The notes under the pieces were generated by a model. The model was given only the letters and a program-made list of their open reading frames with translations, ran no database searches and was not told where the DNA came from. Made by a program: the position numbers and the translations under genes. Of a stretch of 64,000 nucleotides of DNA, positions 7,255 to 16,037 are shown piece by piece (the stretch's first letter is position 1; each line of letters begins with the position of its first letter). This DNA is from AC-50 sp035640455 (GTDB taxonomy: Bacteria; Actinomycetota; Thermoleophilia; Gaiellales; Gaiellaceae), in NCBI GenBank assembly GCA_035640455.1, contig DASQWB010000026.1, forward strand, positions 1-64,000. The letters run 5' to 3'.

Positions 7255-8649
7255 TCAGACCGCAGGAACCGTCGCCCGCGCCTGCTCCGCAGCCGCCTTC
7301 ACGCCCTCGCCGATCGTCGGGAAGACGTGATGCGCGGCGGCGAGGTCGTCGACGGTTACGCCGAAGCGCAGGCCGATTGCAAAGCCCTGGACGACGTCGC
7401 TCGCACCCGGCGCGACGACGTGCAGGCCGAGGACGCGCCGGGTCGTCCGGTCGAAGACGAGCTTGTAGAGCCCGAATTTCGCGTCGAGGTACGAGGCGCG
7501 GCGCACGGAGGCGAGCGGGTGGACGACGGATTCGGCCTCGTAGCCTCGCTCCTCCGCTTCGATCTCGGTCAGGCCGACGCCGGCCAGCTCCGGGTCGGTG
7601 AAGATCGCCGTCGGCAGCACGGAGTAGTCGACGACCGGCCCCTCGCCGGGCCGGTACATGTCCTCGACCGCGATCCGCGCCTGGTACTGGGCGACCGGCG
7701 TGAACTGCGCGTGCCCGTTGACGTCGCCGGCGGCCCAGATGCCCTCGACGCTCGTCCGCATGCGATCGTCGACGACGATTCCGCCCGGGTAGGTCTCGAC
7801 GCCCGCCGCCTCCAGGTTCAGCTCCTCGACGTTCGGCCTGCGGCCCGAGGCGAGCAGCAGCCGCTCGAACTCGACCTCGCGCTCCATGCCGCCCTCGCGC
7901 GGGACGATCGTCCCGACGAAGCGACCGTTCCGCCTCTCGACACGGCTGACGAAGCTGCCGAGGATCACAGGGATCCCTTCGTCCTCGAGCGCGCGCCGGA
8001 GCTCCATCGCCGAGTGCGGGTCGGAGCGCGGCGCGATCTCGTCGAGGGCGTCGACGAGCGTGACCTGCGACCCGAAGCGCGCGTAGGCCTGGCCGAACTC
8101 GAGGCCGACCGCGCCCGCGCCGACGACGAGCAGCGACGTCGGCAAGTCGGTGAGCTCGAGTGCGCTCACGTGGTCGAGCCAGTCGACGTCCTCGATCCCT
8201 TGGATCGGCGGGACGGCGGTGCGCGAGCCGGTGGCGACGAGCATGCGCTCGGCCGTCAGCTCGTCATCGCCCACGCGGATCGTCTGCGAATCGACGAAGC
8301 TCGCCGTGCCCTCGTACGTGTCGAAGCCGGCCGCACGAAGGTCCTCGACCCACTGCGGCTGCGGCTTGCGCAGCGAGTCCTTGCGCGCCTTGACCCGGGC
8401 GAGGTCGACCGTCGCGGGGCCGACGTCGATGCCGATCCGCTCGGCGAGCGTGTTGATCCGGTGCGCGAGCTCGGCGGCGACGAGGTAGGCCTTCGTCGGC
8501 GTGCAGGCGGTATTCGGGCAGCTGCCGCCCCACAGCCGGTGCTCGACGAGCGCCGCCCGCGCGCCATACTCGGTCGCCGCCTTGCGGGCGCCGTCGCGCG
8601 CGGCCGAGCCGGCGCCGATCACGATCAGGTCGTAGTGCTCGCGGTTCAT
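7255..8649 (-). CDS. Class I flavin disulfide oxidoreductase (dihydrolipoamide dehydrogenase/mercuric reductase family)
   Basis: 464 residues. N-terminal FAD motif VIGAGSAARDGA (about residues 9-20), redox-active pair in GGSCPNTACTPTK (CxxxxC), NAD(P) Rossmann motif VVGAGAVGLEFGQ near 180, second FAD motif WAAGDVNG near 310, and a C-terminal dimerisation domain with HHVFPTIGEG, where the His-Pro-Glu relay of the family is expected. Substrate cannot be fixed: lipoamide, mercury or trypanothione-type disulfides are all compatible, and no 2-oxoacid dehydrogenase genes are nearby. A second Cys pair at the C-terminus, needed for mercuric reductases, is absent. ATG 8649 has GGGAGG 5 nt upstream. 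Confidence 0.85.
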   Translation of the reverse strand: MNREHYDLIVIGAGSAARDGARKAATEYGARAALVEHRLWGGSCPNTACTPTKAYLVAAELAHRINTLAERIGIDVGPATVDLARVKARKDSLRKPQPQWVEDLRAAGFDTYEGTASFVDSQTIRVGDDELTAERMLVATGSRTAVPPIQGIEDVDWLDHVSALELTDLPTSLLVVGAGAVGLEFGQAYARFGSQVTLVDALDEIAPRSDPHSAMELRRALEDEGIPVILGSFVSRVERRNGRFVGTIVPREGGMEREVEFERLLLASGRRPNVEELNLEAAGVETYPGGIVVDDRMRTSVEGIWAAGDVNGHAQFTPVAQYQARIAVEDMYRPGEGPVVDYSVLPTAIFTDPELAGVGLTEIEAEERGYEAESVVHPLASVRRASYLDAKFGLYKLVFDRTTRRVLGLHVVAPGASDVVQGFAIGLRFGVTVDDLAAAHHVFPTIGEGVKAAAEQARATVPAV

Positions 8650-8742
8650 TCGTCCTCCCTCGTCGTCACGGCGTCCAGTCGCAGCAGCGGACGCTTCCGT
8701 TACAGCGTGTAACGGCTTCGTGATCGGATTCCACTGAGACGC

Positions 8743-9327
8743 GTGGAGATCATCGACGTCAGCGTGCCGGTACGGCCGGGGATGGTGACGTATCCGGGCG
8801 ACCCGGAGGTGCGGCTCGAGCGTGTGAGCTCGATCGCCGAGGGCGAGATCGCGAACATCAGCCGGCTCGACTTCGGCGTGCACACCGGCACGCACGTGGA
8901 CGCCCCTGTGCACTTCGTGGAGCGGGCGGCGGGCGCGGAGGCCTTGCCGCTCGACGTGCTCGTCGGTCCGTGCGCGGTGGTGGACGGGCTGGAGCCGGCC
9001 GCAGTGCCCGCAGGGGTCGAGCGCGTGCTCTTCAAGACGCCGAACAGCCGGCTGTGGGAGCGGGAGGAGTTCGCGGACGACTTCGTCAAGCTCGACGGAG
9101 ATGCCGCGCGGGGGCTCGTCGCGAGCGGGGTTCGGCTGGTCGGGATCGACTACCTGTCGATCGGCGACGAGGAGGCGCACCACGTGCTCCTCGAGGCGGG
9201 CGTCGTCGCCGTCGAGGGCCTCGACCTGCGTCGCGTCGAGCCGGGCGAGTACCTCCTCGTCTGCGCGCCGCTCAAGCTCGTCGGCTCCGACGGCGCGCCG
9301 GCCCGGGTCCTGCTCCTTCGGGACTAG
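8743..9327 (+). CDS. Kynurenine formamidase/cyclase-like metal hydrolase
   Basis: 194 residues, the length of the PF04199 cyclase family. The signature HTGTHVDAPVHF (metal ligands His-His-Asp) lies near residues 47-58, and MVTYPGDPEV near the N-terminus is typical of the kynurenine formamidase (KynB) branch. Known members hydrolyse N-formylkynurenine or act as polyketide cyclases or isatin hydrolases; with no tryptophan catabolism genes here, the substrate is open. GTG 8743 is the only start giving the intact MEIIDVSVPV N-terminus. It is divergent from the disulfide reductase and convergent with the GH15 gene, so it is probably monocistronic. Confidence 0.8.
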   Translation: MEIIDVSVPVRPGMVTYPGDPEVRLERVSSIAEGEIANISRLDFGVHTGTHVDAPVHFVERAAGAEALPLDVLVGPCAVVDGLEPAAVPAGVERVLFKTPNSRLWEREEFADDFVKLDGDAARGLVASGVRLVGIDYLSIGDEEAHHVLLEAGVVAVEGLDLRRVEPGEYLLVCAPLKLVGSDGAPARVLLLRD

Positions 9328-9509
9328 CCGGATCCCGACTCGTCTCCGACACTGCGACCGGCCCCGTCCGCCACGTCTCGGTGGGCCGGGTCCGGGTGGC
9401 AACCACCGTCACGGAAGTGCGACGGCGCCGCATCGGTAGCCGAATCGGCGGTGGCAGCCCGTGCGCGCGGAAGTGTCACAGAGGTGTGCCGAGAGGCGGA
9501 CGGCGTGCA

Positions 9510-11345
9510 CTACGAGGAGGTGGCCGTGACCGGCGCCTCGAGCTGCGCGTCCTCCGCCGACGAACCGAGCGCGATCGCCGCCTGGACGAGGCCGACGTGC
9601 GAGAACGCCTGCGGGAAGTTGCCGACGAGCTCGCCGGAGTGTGGGTCGATCTCCTCGGCGAGCAGCCCGATGTCGTTGCAGAAGCCGAGCAGCCGCTCGA
9701 AGAGCTCCCGCGCCCGCTCCGTCTCGCCCGCGCGCGCCAGGCACTCGACGAGCCAGAACGAGCAGATCGCGAACGTCGCCTCGTCGCCGGAGAGCCCGTC
9801 GACGCCGTCCGTGAGGTAGCGGTAGACGAAGCCGTCCGCGGAGAGCTCCTCGACGATCCGCTCCGCGGTCGCCCGCGCCCGCGGGTCGTCGTGCGCGACG
9901 AAGCCGACGATCGGGATCATCAGGTTCGACGCGTCGTGCTTGCCACCGTCCGCGAACGACTGCGTGAAAGCGCGCGTGTCCGGATGGACGCCCTCGCGCT
10001 CGACGACCTCGCGGATCTCGTCACGAACGCTGCGCCACTCGTCCACAGCGCCCTCGCGGCCGTCGAGCTCGGCGAGCCGCACGACCCGGTCGAGCGCGAC
10101 CCAGGCCATCACCTTCGAGTACGTGAAGTGCTTCGGCTCGCCGCGGATCTCCCAGATCCCCTGGTCGGGCTGCCGCCAGCGGTCGATCACCGCGCCCGCG
10201 ACGCGGCCGAGGAACTCCCAGAAGCTCTCGTCGATCTCGCCGCCGTTCTGCCGGTAGACCCAGACGGTGTCGAGGAGCTCGCCGAAGACGTCGAGCTGGA
10301 ACTGGCGATAGGCGCCGTTCCCGATCCGCACGGGACGCGAGCCGCGATACCCCTCGAGGTGGTCGAGCTCGACCTCCGGCAGGAAGCGCTCGCCGCCGAC
10401 GCCGTACATGATCTGGAGGTCCTTGGCCCGTCCGGCCGTCGTCCGCTTCAGCCAGGACATGTACTCGTGGGCCTCATCGCGGTAGCCGAGCGCGAAGAGC
10501 GCGTTCAGCGTCAGCGCCGAGTCGCGGAGCCACGTGTAGCGGTAGTCCCAGTTCCGCTCGCCGCCCACCTCCTCCGGCAGCGATGTGGTCGCCGCGGCCA
10601 CGATGGCGCCGGTCGGGCCGTTCGTGAGCGCCTTCAGGACGAGCGCGCTCCGGACGACGGCGTCGCGGTACGGGCCGTCGTAGGTGCAGCGCGCGGCCCA
10701 CTCGCGCCAGAACTCCTCCGTCCCGCGGAGCTTCGCGGCCACGTCGTGGGCGCTCAGCCGCTCGGGCGCCAGCTCGTGCGGCAGCGAGTACATCAGCGCG
10801 ACGAAGGCCTCCTCGCCCGCCCGCAGCGTCCGCGCGGCCGTGCAGGCGGAGATCTCGGCCGTCCCGATCGGCAGCTCGCTCTGGAGGACGAGCGCGTCGG
10901 CGCCGCCGTAGACGACGGCGAGGTCGGCGTCGACCTGCTCCAGCCGCGGCTCGGTGAGGCCGTAGTCGAAGCGCGGCTCGAACTTCACCTTCACCGCCAC
11001 CTCGCCCTCGGTGCAGCGCACGATCCGGATCAGGTGGTGGTCCGGGTGGCCCATATCCCGTTTCACGGGCACGAAGTCCGTGAGCACGAGCGTGCCGCCC
11101 TCGGTCCGGAACGTCGTCTCGAGGATGTTCGTATCCGGCAGGTAGCGGCGGCTCGTCGTGTACTCGTCCCGCGGCGCGACGCGGAAGAACCCGCCCTTGC
11201 CCCAGTCGAGCAGGCGCGCGAAGACGGGCCGCGCCTCGAAGCGGTGGAAGGAGCACCAGTCGATCGACCCGTCGAGCGAGACGAGCGCGGCGGTGTGGCA
11301 GTCGGACAGGAGCGCGTAGTCGGAGATCGGCGGGTAGGGGTTCAC
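9510..11345 (-). CDS. Glycoside hydrolase family 15 protein (glucoamylase/trehalase-like)
   Basis: 611 residues. N-terminal beta-sandwich with PPISDYALLSDCHTAALVS, the canonical GH15 start, then the (alpha/alpha)6 barrel with ERNWDYRYTWLRDSAL, the best conserved GH15 block. No signal peptide, so it acts in the cytoplasm. The closest functional types in actinobacteria are glucan 1,4-alpha-glucosidases and trehalases; both release glucose. GTG 11345 overlaps the stop of the acetyltransferase gene (GTGA), third gene of a coupled operon that also makes a glucose 1-dehydrogenase, which supports a glucose-releasing role. Substrate (alpha-glucan versus trehalose) is not decided by sequence. Confidence 0.88.
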   Translation of the reverse strand: MNPYPPISDYALLSDCHTAALVSLDGSIDWCSFHRFEARPVFARLLDWGKGGFFRVAPRDEYTTSRRYLPDTNILETTFRTEGGTLVLTDFVPVKRDMGHPDHHLIRIVRCTEGEVAVKVKFEPRFDYGLTEPRLEQVDADLAVVYGGADALVLQSELPIGTAEISACTAARTLRAGEEAFVALMYSLPHELAPERLSAHDVAAKLRGTEEFWREWAARCTYDGPYRDAVVRSALVLKALTNGPTGAIVAAATTSLPEEVGGERNWDYRYTWLRDSALTLNALFALGYRDEAHEYMSWLKRTTAGRAKDLQIMYGVGGERFLPEVELDHLEGYRGSRPVRIGNGAYRQFQLDVFGELLDTVWVYRQNGGEIDESFWEFLGRVAGAVIDRWRQPDQGIWEIRGEPKHFTYSKVMAWVALDRVVRLAELDGREGAVDEWRSVRDEIREVVEREGVHPDTRAFTQSFADGGKHDASNLMIPIVGFVAHDDPRARATAERIVEELSADGFVYRYLTDGVDGLSGDEATFAICSFWLVECLARAGETERARELFERLLGFCNDIGLLAEEIDPHSGELVGNFPQAFSHVGLVQAAIALGSSAEDAQLEAPVTATSS

Positions 11346-11884
11346 GTGACGGCCTCCTCGAGGGTTCGGATGACGCGGGCGGGGTTGCCGGCGACGACGG
11401 TGTCGGCCGGGACGTCGCGGGTGACGACGCTGCCGGCGCCGACGACGGCGCGGTCGCCGATCGTTACGCCGGGCAGGACGATCGCGCCGCCGCCGAGCCA
11501 GGCGTCGTCGCCGATCGCGATCGGCGCGGCGTACTCGAGCCCCTGCGCACGCAGCTCGGGCTCGACCGGGTGCGTGGCGGCGAGCAGCTGCACCGCCGGC
11601 CCGAAGAGCGCACGCGCGCCGATCGTCACGGGAGCAGCGTCGAGGACGATGCAGCCGGTGTTGGCGTAGAAGCGCTCGCCGACGAAGAGGTTCGTGCCGT
11701 AGTCGCAGAAGAAGGGCGGCTCGATCCAGGCGTCGGTACCGACGCGCGCGAGGAGCTCGCGCAGGAGCGCGGCCCGCTCGTCTTGCTCCTCCTCGGCGGT
11801 CGCGTTGTAGCGGGCAAGGAGCGCGCGAGCGCGACGGCGCGCCTCGACGAGCTCGGGCCGGAGCGGGTCGTAGAGCTCCGTCAT
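11342..11884 (-). CDS. Maltose/galactoside O-acetyltransferase-like left-handed beta-helix protein
   Basis: 180 residues. Helical N-terminus, then hexapeptide repeats (for example VTIGARALFGPAV, IAIGDDAWLGGGAIVLPGVTIG) ending in GNPARVIR, the arrangement of LacA/Maa/NodL acetyltransferases. Trimeric acetyl-CoA-dependent enzymes of this family acetylate sugar 6-OH groups; the catalytic His is in LLAATHPVEP. ATG 11884 overlaps the glucose dehydrogenase stop by ATGA and its own stop overlaps the GH15 start by GTGA. In this operon it may detoxify excess glucose or maltose by acetylation, an inference from context. Confidence 0.86.
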   Translation of the reverse strand: MTELYDPLRPELVEARRRARALLARYNATAEEEQDERAALLRELLARVGTDAWIEPPFFCDYGTNLFVGERFYANTGCIVLDAAPVTIGARALFGPAVQLLAATHPVEPELRAQGLEYAAPIAIGDDAWLGGGAIVLPGVTIGDRAVVGAGSVVTRDVPADTVVAGNPARVIRTLEEAVT

Positions 11885-12993
11885 CCGGCGCCGTTCCCGC
11901 CCACCTCGACGAAGACCTTGATTCCCTCGCCGCTCTCGAGCGCCTCGATCATCCGGCGGTAGTTCTCGAGCCCGTGGATCGGCGTCGTCAGCAGCTTGCC
12001 GAGCCAGCCGGGGTAGAGTGCCTCGGCGCGGATGACGTCGATGACGCCGCTCTCGAAGTCGGCCGGCGAGGCGTTCACCGTCCCGACCATCACCTTGTTG
12101 CCGAGCACGAAGCTCTGGTTGATCCGGTCGGACGCGATCTCGGCGCGCCGGTCGCCGCCGGTGATCGACGAGAGGACGAGGACGCCGTTCTTCCCCAGCA
12201 CCTCGGCCGCCTCCCAGACGAGCGGGCTGAAGCCGGTCGCGTCCATGATCACGTCGAAGGGGCCGCGCTCCGCGCTCGCCTCCGCGAGTGTCATGTCCTG
12301 TGAGGACACGTAGACGCCGCCGAGCTCCTCGACCAGGTCGCTGTTCAGGTAGGGCGCGCGCGGGAGCGAGAAGCACGTGATCTCGAGACCGCGGAGCCGG
12401 AGCGCCAGCGCCATCAAGAGGCCGATCGTCCCCGAGCCGAGGACGGCGGCGCGGCGCGGTCGCCACACGCGCAGCCGGCGCTGGATCTCGTAGGCGTGGT
12501 TGACGCCCTTCTCGGCCACCGTCGTCGGCTCGAGCAGTACGCCGACCTCGGCGACCGACGGCGGCAGCGGGAAGACGAAGTCGGCGTCCTCGACGTAGCG
12601 CTGCGTCAGGTAGCCATGGCGGAGGTTGATCCCGCGCTCGAAGTAGACGTCGTCGGTCGTGAAGTCCTGGAGGCCGATCTTCCCGTAGATCGACGTGCCC
12701 GGCCGGCGCACGCTCGCGACGACGTAGCCGCCGGGCTGGATCGTGTCCGGCACGTTCGGGCCGACCTCGAGGACGCGGCCGAAGTTCTCGTGCCCGATGA
12801 CGAGGTAGTCGTCGCCGGGCGGCGCGGCTCCGTACTGCGCCTCGTTGATCTCCTTGTCGGTGCCGTCGACGCCGACGCGGAGCACCTCGACGAGCACGCC
12901 GCGGCCGTGCGGGACGTCCTCGAGCCTCGGCTCCGGAATGTCGCGAAGGTGGATCGAGTGCGGCCTTCCGGGGTGGACGGCGATCGCTTTCAT
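11881..12993 (-). CDS. Glucose 1-dehydrogenase-like medium-chain dehydrogenase
   Basis: 370 residues, zinc-dependent MDR family, most like the archaeal-type glucose dehydrogenases: VGVDGTDKEI near residue 41 (Asp where alcohol dehydrogenases have Cys), GHENFG near 68, and nucleotide-binding VLGSGTIGLLMA near 185. Such enzymes oxidise D-glucose to gluconolactone with NAD(P). ATG 12993 has AGGAG 5 nt upstream. First gene of the coupled operon with the acetyltransferase and GH15 enzyme; divergent from an ECF sigma gene only 43 nt away, so the two promoters must lie back to back. Archaeal-type genes of this family in bacteria are often transferred, but base composition here is ordinary. Confidence 0.85.
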   Translation of the reverse strand: MKAIAVHPGRPHSIHLRDIPEPRLEDVPHGRGVLVEVLRVGVDGTDKEINEAQYGAAPPGDDYLVIGHENFGRVLEVGPNVPDTIQPGGYVVASVRRPGTSIYGKIGLQDFTTDDVYFERGINLRHGYLTQRYVEDADFVFPLPPSVAEVGVLLEPTTVAEKGVNHAYEIQRRLRVWRPRRAAVLGSGTIGLLMALALRLRGLEITCFSLPRAPYLNSDLVEELGGVYVSSQDMTLAEASAERGPFDVIMDATGFSPLVWEAAEVLGKNGVLVLSSITGGDRRAEIASDRINQSFVLGNKVMVGTVNASPADFESGVIDVIRAEALYPGWLGKLLTTPIHGLENYRRMIEALESGEGIKVFVEVGGNGAG

Positions 12994-13024
12994 GCCGCTC
13001 CTGTCGTCGGGGGGCGCACTTCGT

Positions 13025-13030
13025 TACGTT
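13025..13030 (+). promoter_or_regulatory. -10 element of the ECF sigma gene
   Basis: TACGTT ends 6 nt before the GTG start at 13037, the spacing expected for a leaderless transcript. Confidence 0.55.
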
Positions 13031-13036
13031 CTCACG

Positions 13037-13648
13037 GTGCAGCCGGTCGAGACGTCCGTGGTCGACGCGCTGCGGGACGGCGACGAGGAGACGTTCCGAC
13101 GGCTCGTCAAGGAGTACGGCCCCTCGATGCTGCGCGTGGCGCGCATGTACGTCTCGAGCCGCGCCGTCGCCGAGGAGGTGGTGCAGGAGGCCTGGCTCGC
13201 CGTCGTCAACGGGATCGGCGCCTTCGAGGGCCGCTCGAGCCTCAAGACCTGGATCTTCCGCATCCTGACGAACATCGCGAAGACGCGCGGGCAGCGCGAG
13301 GGGCGGTCGATCCCGTTCTCGGCGGTCGTGGGCGACGAGTCGGAGCCGGCGGTCGACCCCGAGCGCTTCCTCGGCGAGGACTCGCGCTTCCCCGGGCACT
13401 GGGCCGCGCCGCCGCGCGGGTGGGGGCCGGAGGATCGCCTCCTCGCCGCCGAGACGATGGCCGTCGTCGAGGACGCGATCGCCGCGCTGCCGGCGAGCCA
13501 GGCGATCGTGATCACGATGCGCGACGTCGAGGGCTTCGACGCCGAGGAGGCGCGTAACGCTCTCGACATTTCGGAGACCAATCAGAGGGTCCTGCTCCAT
13601 CGGGCCAGATCGAAGGTGAGGCAGGCGCTCGAGGACTACCTGGGATGA
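13037..13648 (+). CDS. ECF-type RNA polymerase sigma factor
   Basis: 203 residues. Region 2 (EEVVQEAWLAVVNGIGAFEGRSSLKTW, split here by its motif blocks VVQEAWL and SLKTWIFRI) and region 4 (IAALPASQAIVITMRDVEGF, then an HTH ending LLHRARSKVRQAL) are both complete; the long linker carries a Trp/Pro-rich stretch near residues 120-135. No extra C-terminal domain. It is followed with a 4-nt ATGA overlap by a zinc anti-sigma factor, the usual control pair, so activity should be released by a redox or other signal. GTG 13037 fits the -10 element just upstream; an internal GTG at 13058 is possible. Confidence 0.9.
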   Translation: MQPVETSVVDALRDGDEETFRRLVKEYGPSMLRVARMYVSSRAVAEEVVQEAWLAVVNGIGAFEGRSSLKTWIFRILTNIAKTRGQREGRSIPFSAVVGDESEPAVDPERFLGEDSRFPGHWAAPPRGWGPEDRLLAAETMAVVEDAIAALPASQAIVITMRDVEGFDAEEARNALDISETNQRVLLHRARSKVRQALEDYLG

Positions 13649-13893
13649 AGCTCTTTCGCAGAGACATGGCGTGCCGCGAGCTCGTTGAGGTGATCACGGA
13701 CTACCTCGAGGGGACGATGCCGGCGCGCGACCGCCGCCGCCTGGAGCGGCACCTGACCGCCTGCGACGGCTGCACCGCCTACCTCGAACAGATGCGGGAG
13801 ACGATCTCGCTCACCGGCCGACTGCGCGAAAAGGACGTTCCTCCCGAGCTCGAGGATCGGCTGCTCGCCGCCTTCCGCGGCTGGAAGTCGTGA
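13645..13893 (+). CDS. Soluble zinc-finger anti-sigma factor
   Basis: 82 residues with the zf-HC2/ZAS arrangement: Cys in DMACRELVEVI followed by RHLTACDGCTAYLE (HxxxCxxC). There is no membrane helix, so it is the cytoplasmic RsrA-like type and would bind the ECF factor encoded just upstream until the zinc site is oxidised or displaced. ATG 13645 overlaps the sigma stop; its own TGA overlaps the next GTG. The redox-sensing idea is taken from RsrA relatives, not shown here. Confidence 0.88.
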   Translation: MKLFRRDMACRELVEVITDYLEGTMPARDRRRLERHLTACDGCTAYLEQMRETISLTGRLREKDVPPELEDRLLAAFRGWKS

Positions 13894-14324
13894 GGCCGGT
13901 CCATCCGGCGCGACATCTCCTCCGCGCGAAAGACCTCGTCGACGCCCGCTACCGCGAGCCACTCGACGTCCGCGCGCTCGCCCGCGCCGCGCACCTCTCG
14001 CCCGCGCACTTCAGCCGCGAGTTCCGCCGGACCTTCGGCGAGCCGCCGCACAAGTACCTGCTGACGCGTCGCCTCGAGCGCGCGGCGGCGCTGCTCCGGA
14101 ACACCGATCGGACGGTGGCCGACATCTGCCTCATGGTCGGCCTGCGGAGCGTCGGGTCGTTCACGACGAGCTTCGGGCGGGCCTTCGGCCTCTCGCCGAC
14201 CGCCTACCGCGCCTCGCATGCGCCGGCGGCCACTCGCATCAGCATCCCGACCTGCGTGCTGCAGGCCTACGCCCGGCCGCACTCCAGCGCGTTTGGAGAA
14301 GACAGCCGTGCACGGCGCGGGTAA
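13890..14324 (+). CDS. AraC-family transcriptional regulator, DNA-binding domain only
   Basis: 144 residues, essentially two AraC HTH motifs: LDVRALARAAHLSPAHFSRE and DICLMVGLRSVGSFTTSFGR, followed by the FGLSPTAYR ending. No ligand-binding domain. GTG 13890 overlaps the anti-sigma stop by GTGA, so it is read as the third gene of the sigma operon. Stand-alone AraC HTH proteins next to a VOC protein, as here (39 nt to the next gene), are a recurrent pair in actinobacteria; the VOC protein may act as the sensor or be the regulated product. Confidence 0.88.
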   Translation: MRPVHPARHLLRAKDLVDARYREPLDVRALARAAHLSPAHFSREFRRTFGEPPHKYLLTRRLERAAALLRNTDRTVADICLMVGLRSVGSFTTSFGRAFGLSPTAYRASHAPAATRISIPTCVLQAYARPHSSAFGEDSRARRG

Positions 14325-14362
14325 CGTCGCCGGCCGACCGCAACGACGACCGGGAGGACGAC

Positions 14363-14779
14363 ATGCTGAAGCAGCTCGCGAACGTGCAGGTCTGGGTCCA
14401 CGACCAGGACGAGGCGCTCGCCTTCTACACCGAGAAGCTCGGCCTCGAGCTCCGAGAGGACGTCACCGTGCCGGAGATGGGCAACTTCCGCTGGCTGAGC
14501 GTCGGCGTCCCGGGTCAGGACGACGTGGCGATCACGCTCATGGCCGTCCCGGGCCCGCCCGTGTTCGAAGAGGAGACCCGCGCGCAGATCCACGCGCTGC
14601 TGGCCAAAGGCGCGTCGGGCGGGCTCTTCTTCACGACCGACGACTGCCGCGGCACCTACGAGGAGCTCAAGGGCCGTGGCGTCGAGTTCACGCAGGAGCC
14701 GACCGAGCAGCCGTACGGCGTCGACGCCGGCCTCCGCGATCCGTCGGGCAACCAGTTCCGGATGGTGCAGCGGAGCTAA
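14363..14779 (+). CDS. VOC (glyoxalase/bleomycin resistance) superfamily protein
   Basis: 138 residues forming one VOC unit of two beta-alpha-beta-beta-beta modules: VQVWVHDQDEALAFYTEKLG at the start and GVDAGLRDPSGNQFRMVQ at the end. Proteins of this class are dioxygenases, isomerases or drug-binding proteins; no family-specific catalytic set can be assigned. GGGAGG 6 nt before ATG 14363. Runs after the AraC gene and collides tail to tail (4-nt overlap of stop codons) with the antiporter gene. Confidence 0.85.
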   Translation: MLKQLANVQVWVHDQDEALAFYTEKLGLELREDVTVPEMGNFRWLSVGVPGQDDVAITLMAVPGPPVFEEETRAQIHALLAKGASGGLFFTTDDCRGTYEELKGRGVEFTQEPTEQPYGVDAGLRDPSGNQFRMVQRS

Positions 14780-15990
14780 GAGGTCGAAGCCGGCTGGGCG
14801 GCGCGGACGACGACCGCGTCGCCCCGCCGCAGGATCGTCAGCGCGGCGAGCGGGAAGAGGAGCACCGAGAGGAGCCCGGCCGCGACGAGCGCGGCGCCGT
14901 TCGCGGCGCTGATCAGGCCGAGCTGCATCCCGATCTGGCCGGCGACGACGAAAAAGCCGAGCGAGGTCGCCTGGAGAAGACCCGCCGCGATGACCTCGCC
15001 GCCGCTCACGACGCGGCGGTAGAGGAGGGCGGGAAGCCCACGCGCCGCGAGCAGCGCCGCCAGGAAGAGCGGCACTCGCGCCACCGTCCCCGCGCTCGCG
15101 AAGAGCGCGTCCAGGTCGAACTTCAGCCCGCTCGTCACGAAGAAGAACGGCACGAAGACGCCGAAGCCGGCCGCCTCGAGCTTGGCGTGGAACTGCGGGT
15201 GCGTCATCGCGCGGTCGGTGTCGACGAGCTTCAGCACCGCCCCGGCGAGGAAGGCGCCGAGGATCGCCTCGAGGCCGAACTGGTCGGCCAGCACGACGAA
15301 GACGACGAGGAGCAGGAAGGCGCCACGGACGCGGATCTGCGCCGTCGTGTCCTGGAGTCGGACGAGCGCGGCGGAGACACGCATCGAGCGCTGCACGCCG
15401 ACGATCGAGATGCCGACGGCGGCCACGAGCGCCACGAACCCACCGAGCAGGACGACCTTCGCGCCGGCGCCGCTCGACTCGCCGGAGAAGAAGAGCGAGA
15501 GCAGGACGACGGTCGCGATGTCCGCGATCGACGCTCCCGCGATCACGAGCTGCCCGAACGGCGAGTCGGCGCGGCCGCCGTCCTTGAGCACCGGGATGAC
15601 GACGCCGAGCGACGTCGCCGAGAGCATGATCGCGACGAGGAGCGGCGAGCGGACGAATCCGCCTGCGTGCAGGCCGAACCCGAGCGCCAACGCGATCCCG
15701 AAGGAAGCGACGAAGCCGAGCCCGCTCACGTGCAGGAGCCGGCCGCGGAGCCGGTCGAAGTCGACCTCGAGCCCGGCGATGAGAAGCAGGAACGCGAGCC
15801 CGATGAGGTTCATGACCTGCACCGGCCCGTCCACTTCGGCCCAACCGAGCACCTGCGGCCCGACGACGATCCCGAGCACGATCTCGAGGACGACCGCCGG
15901 GAGCCGCAGCATCGGGACGAGCCCGAGCGCGAGCGGCGCCGCGAAGGCGACTGCCGCGACGACGGCGAGGTTCGTGAAGCTCACGTCCAT
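14776..15990 (-). CDS. CPA2-type cation:proton antiporter
   Basis: 404 residues with 11-13 predicted membrane helices. The Kef/NapA-like motif LIGLAFLLLIAGLEVDFDRL lies near residues 62-82 and IAGASIADIATVV near 150 contains the conserved Asp of the ion site; HPQFHAKLEAAGFGVFVPFF matches the Na+/H+ exchanger family. No C-terminal TrkA-N/RCK domain, so it is the short form without nucleotide gating. Exchanges K+ or Na+ for protons at the membrane. ATG 15990 is 47 nt from the divergent lipoprotein gene. Confidence 0.87.
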   Translation of the reverse strand: MDVSFTNLAVVAAVAFAAPLALGLVPMLRLPAVVLEIVLGIVVGPQVLGWAEVDGPVQVMNLIGLAFLLLIAGLEVDFDRLRGRLLHVSGLGFVASFGIALALGFGLHAGGFVRSPLLVAIMLSATSLGVVIPVLKDGGRADSPFGQLVIAGASIADIATVVLLSLFFSGESSGAGAKVVLLGGFVALVAAVGISIVGVQRSMRVSAALVRLQDTTAQIRVRGAFLLLVVFVVLADQFGLEAILGAFLAGAVLKLVDTDRAMTHPQFHAKLEAAGFGVFVPFFFVTSGLKFDLDALFASAGTVARVPLFLAALLAARGLPALLYRRVVSGGEVIAAGLLQATSLGFFVVAGQIGMQLGLISAANGAALVAAGLLSVLLFPLAALTILRRGDAVVVRAAQPASTS

Positions 15991-16037
15991 CGGGGTGCAG
16001 TCGAACCGCCGACGCCTTCGTTACGGTCGAGCTCGTC

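Noticed and set aside
7255..8649. Mercuric reductase
   Set aside because: No C-terminal Cys pair, no N-terminal metal-binding domain and no mer genes nearby.
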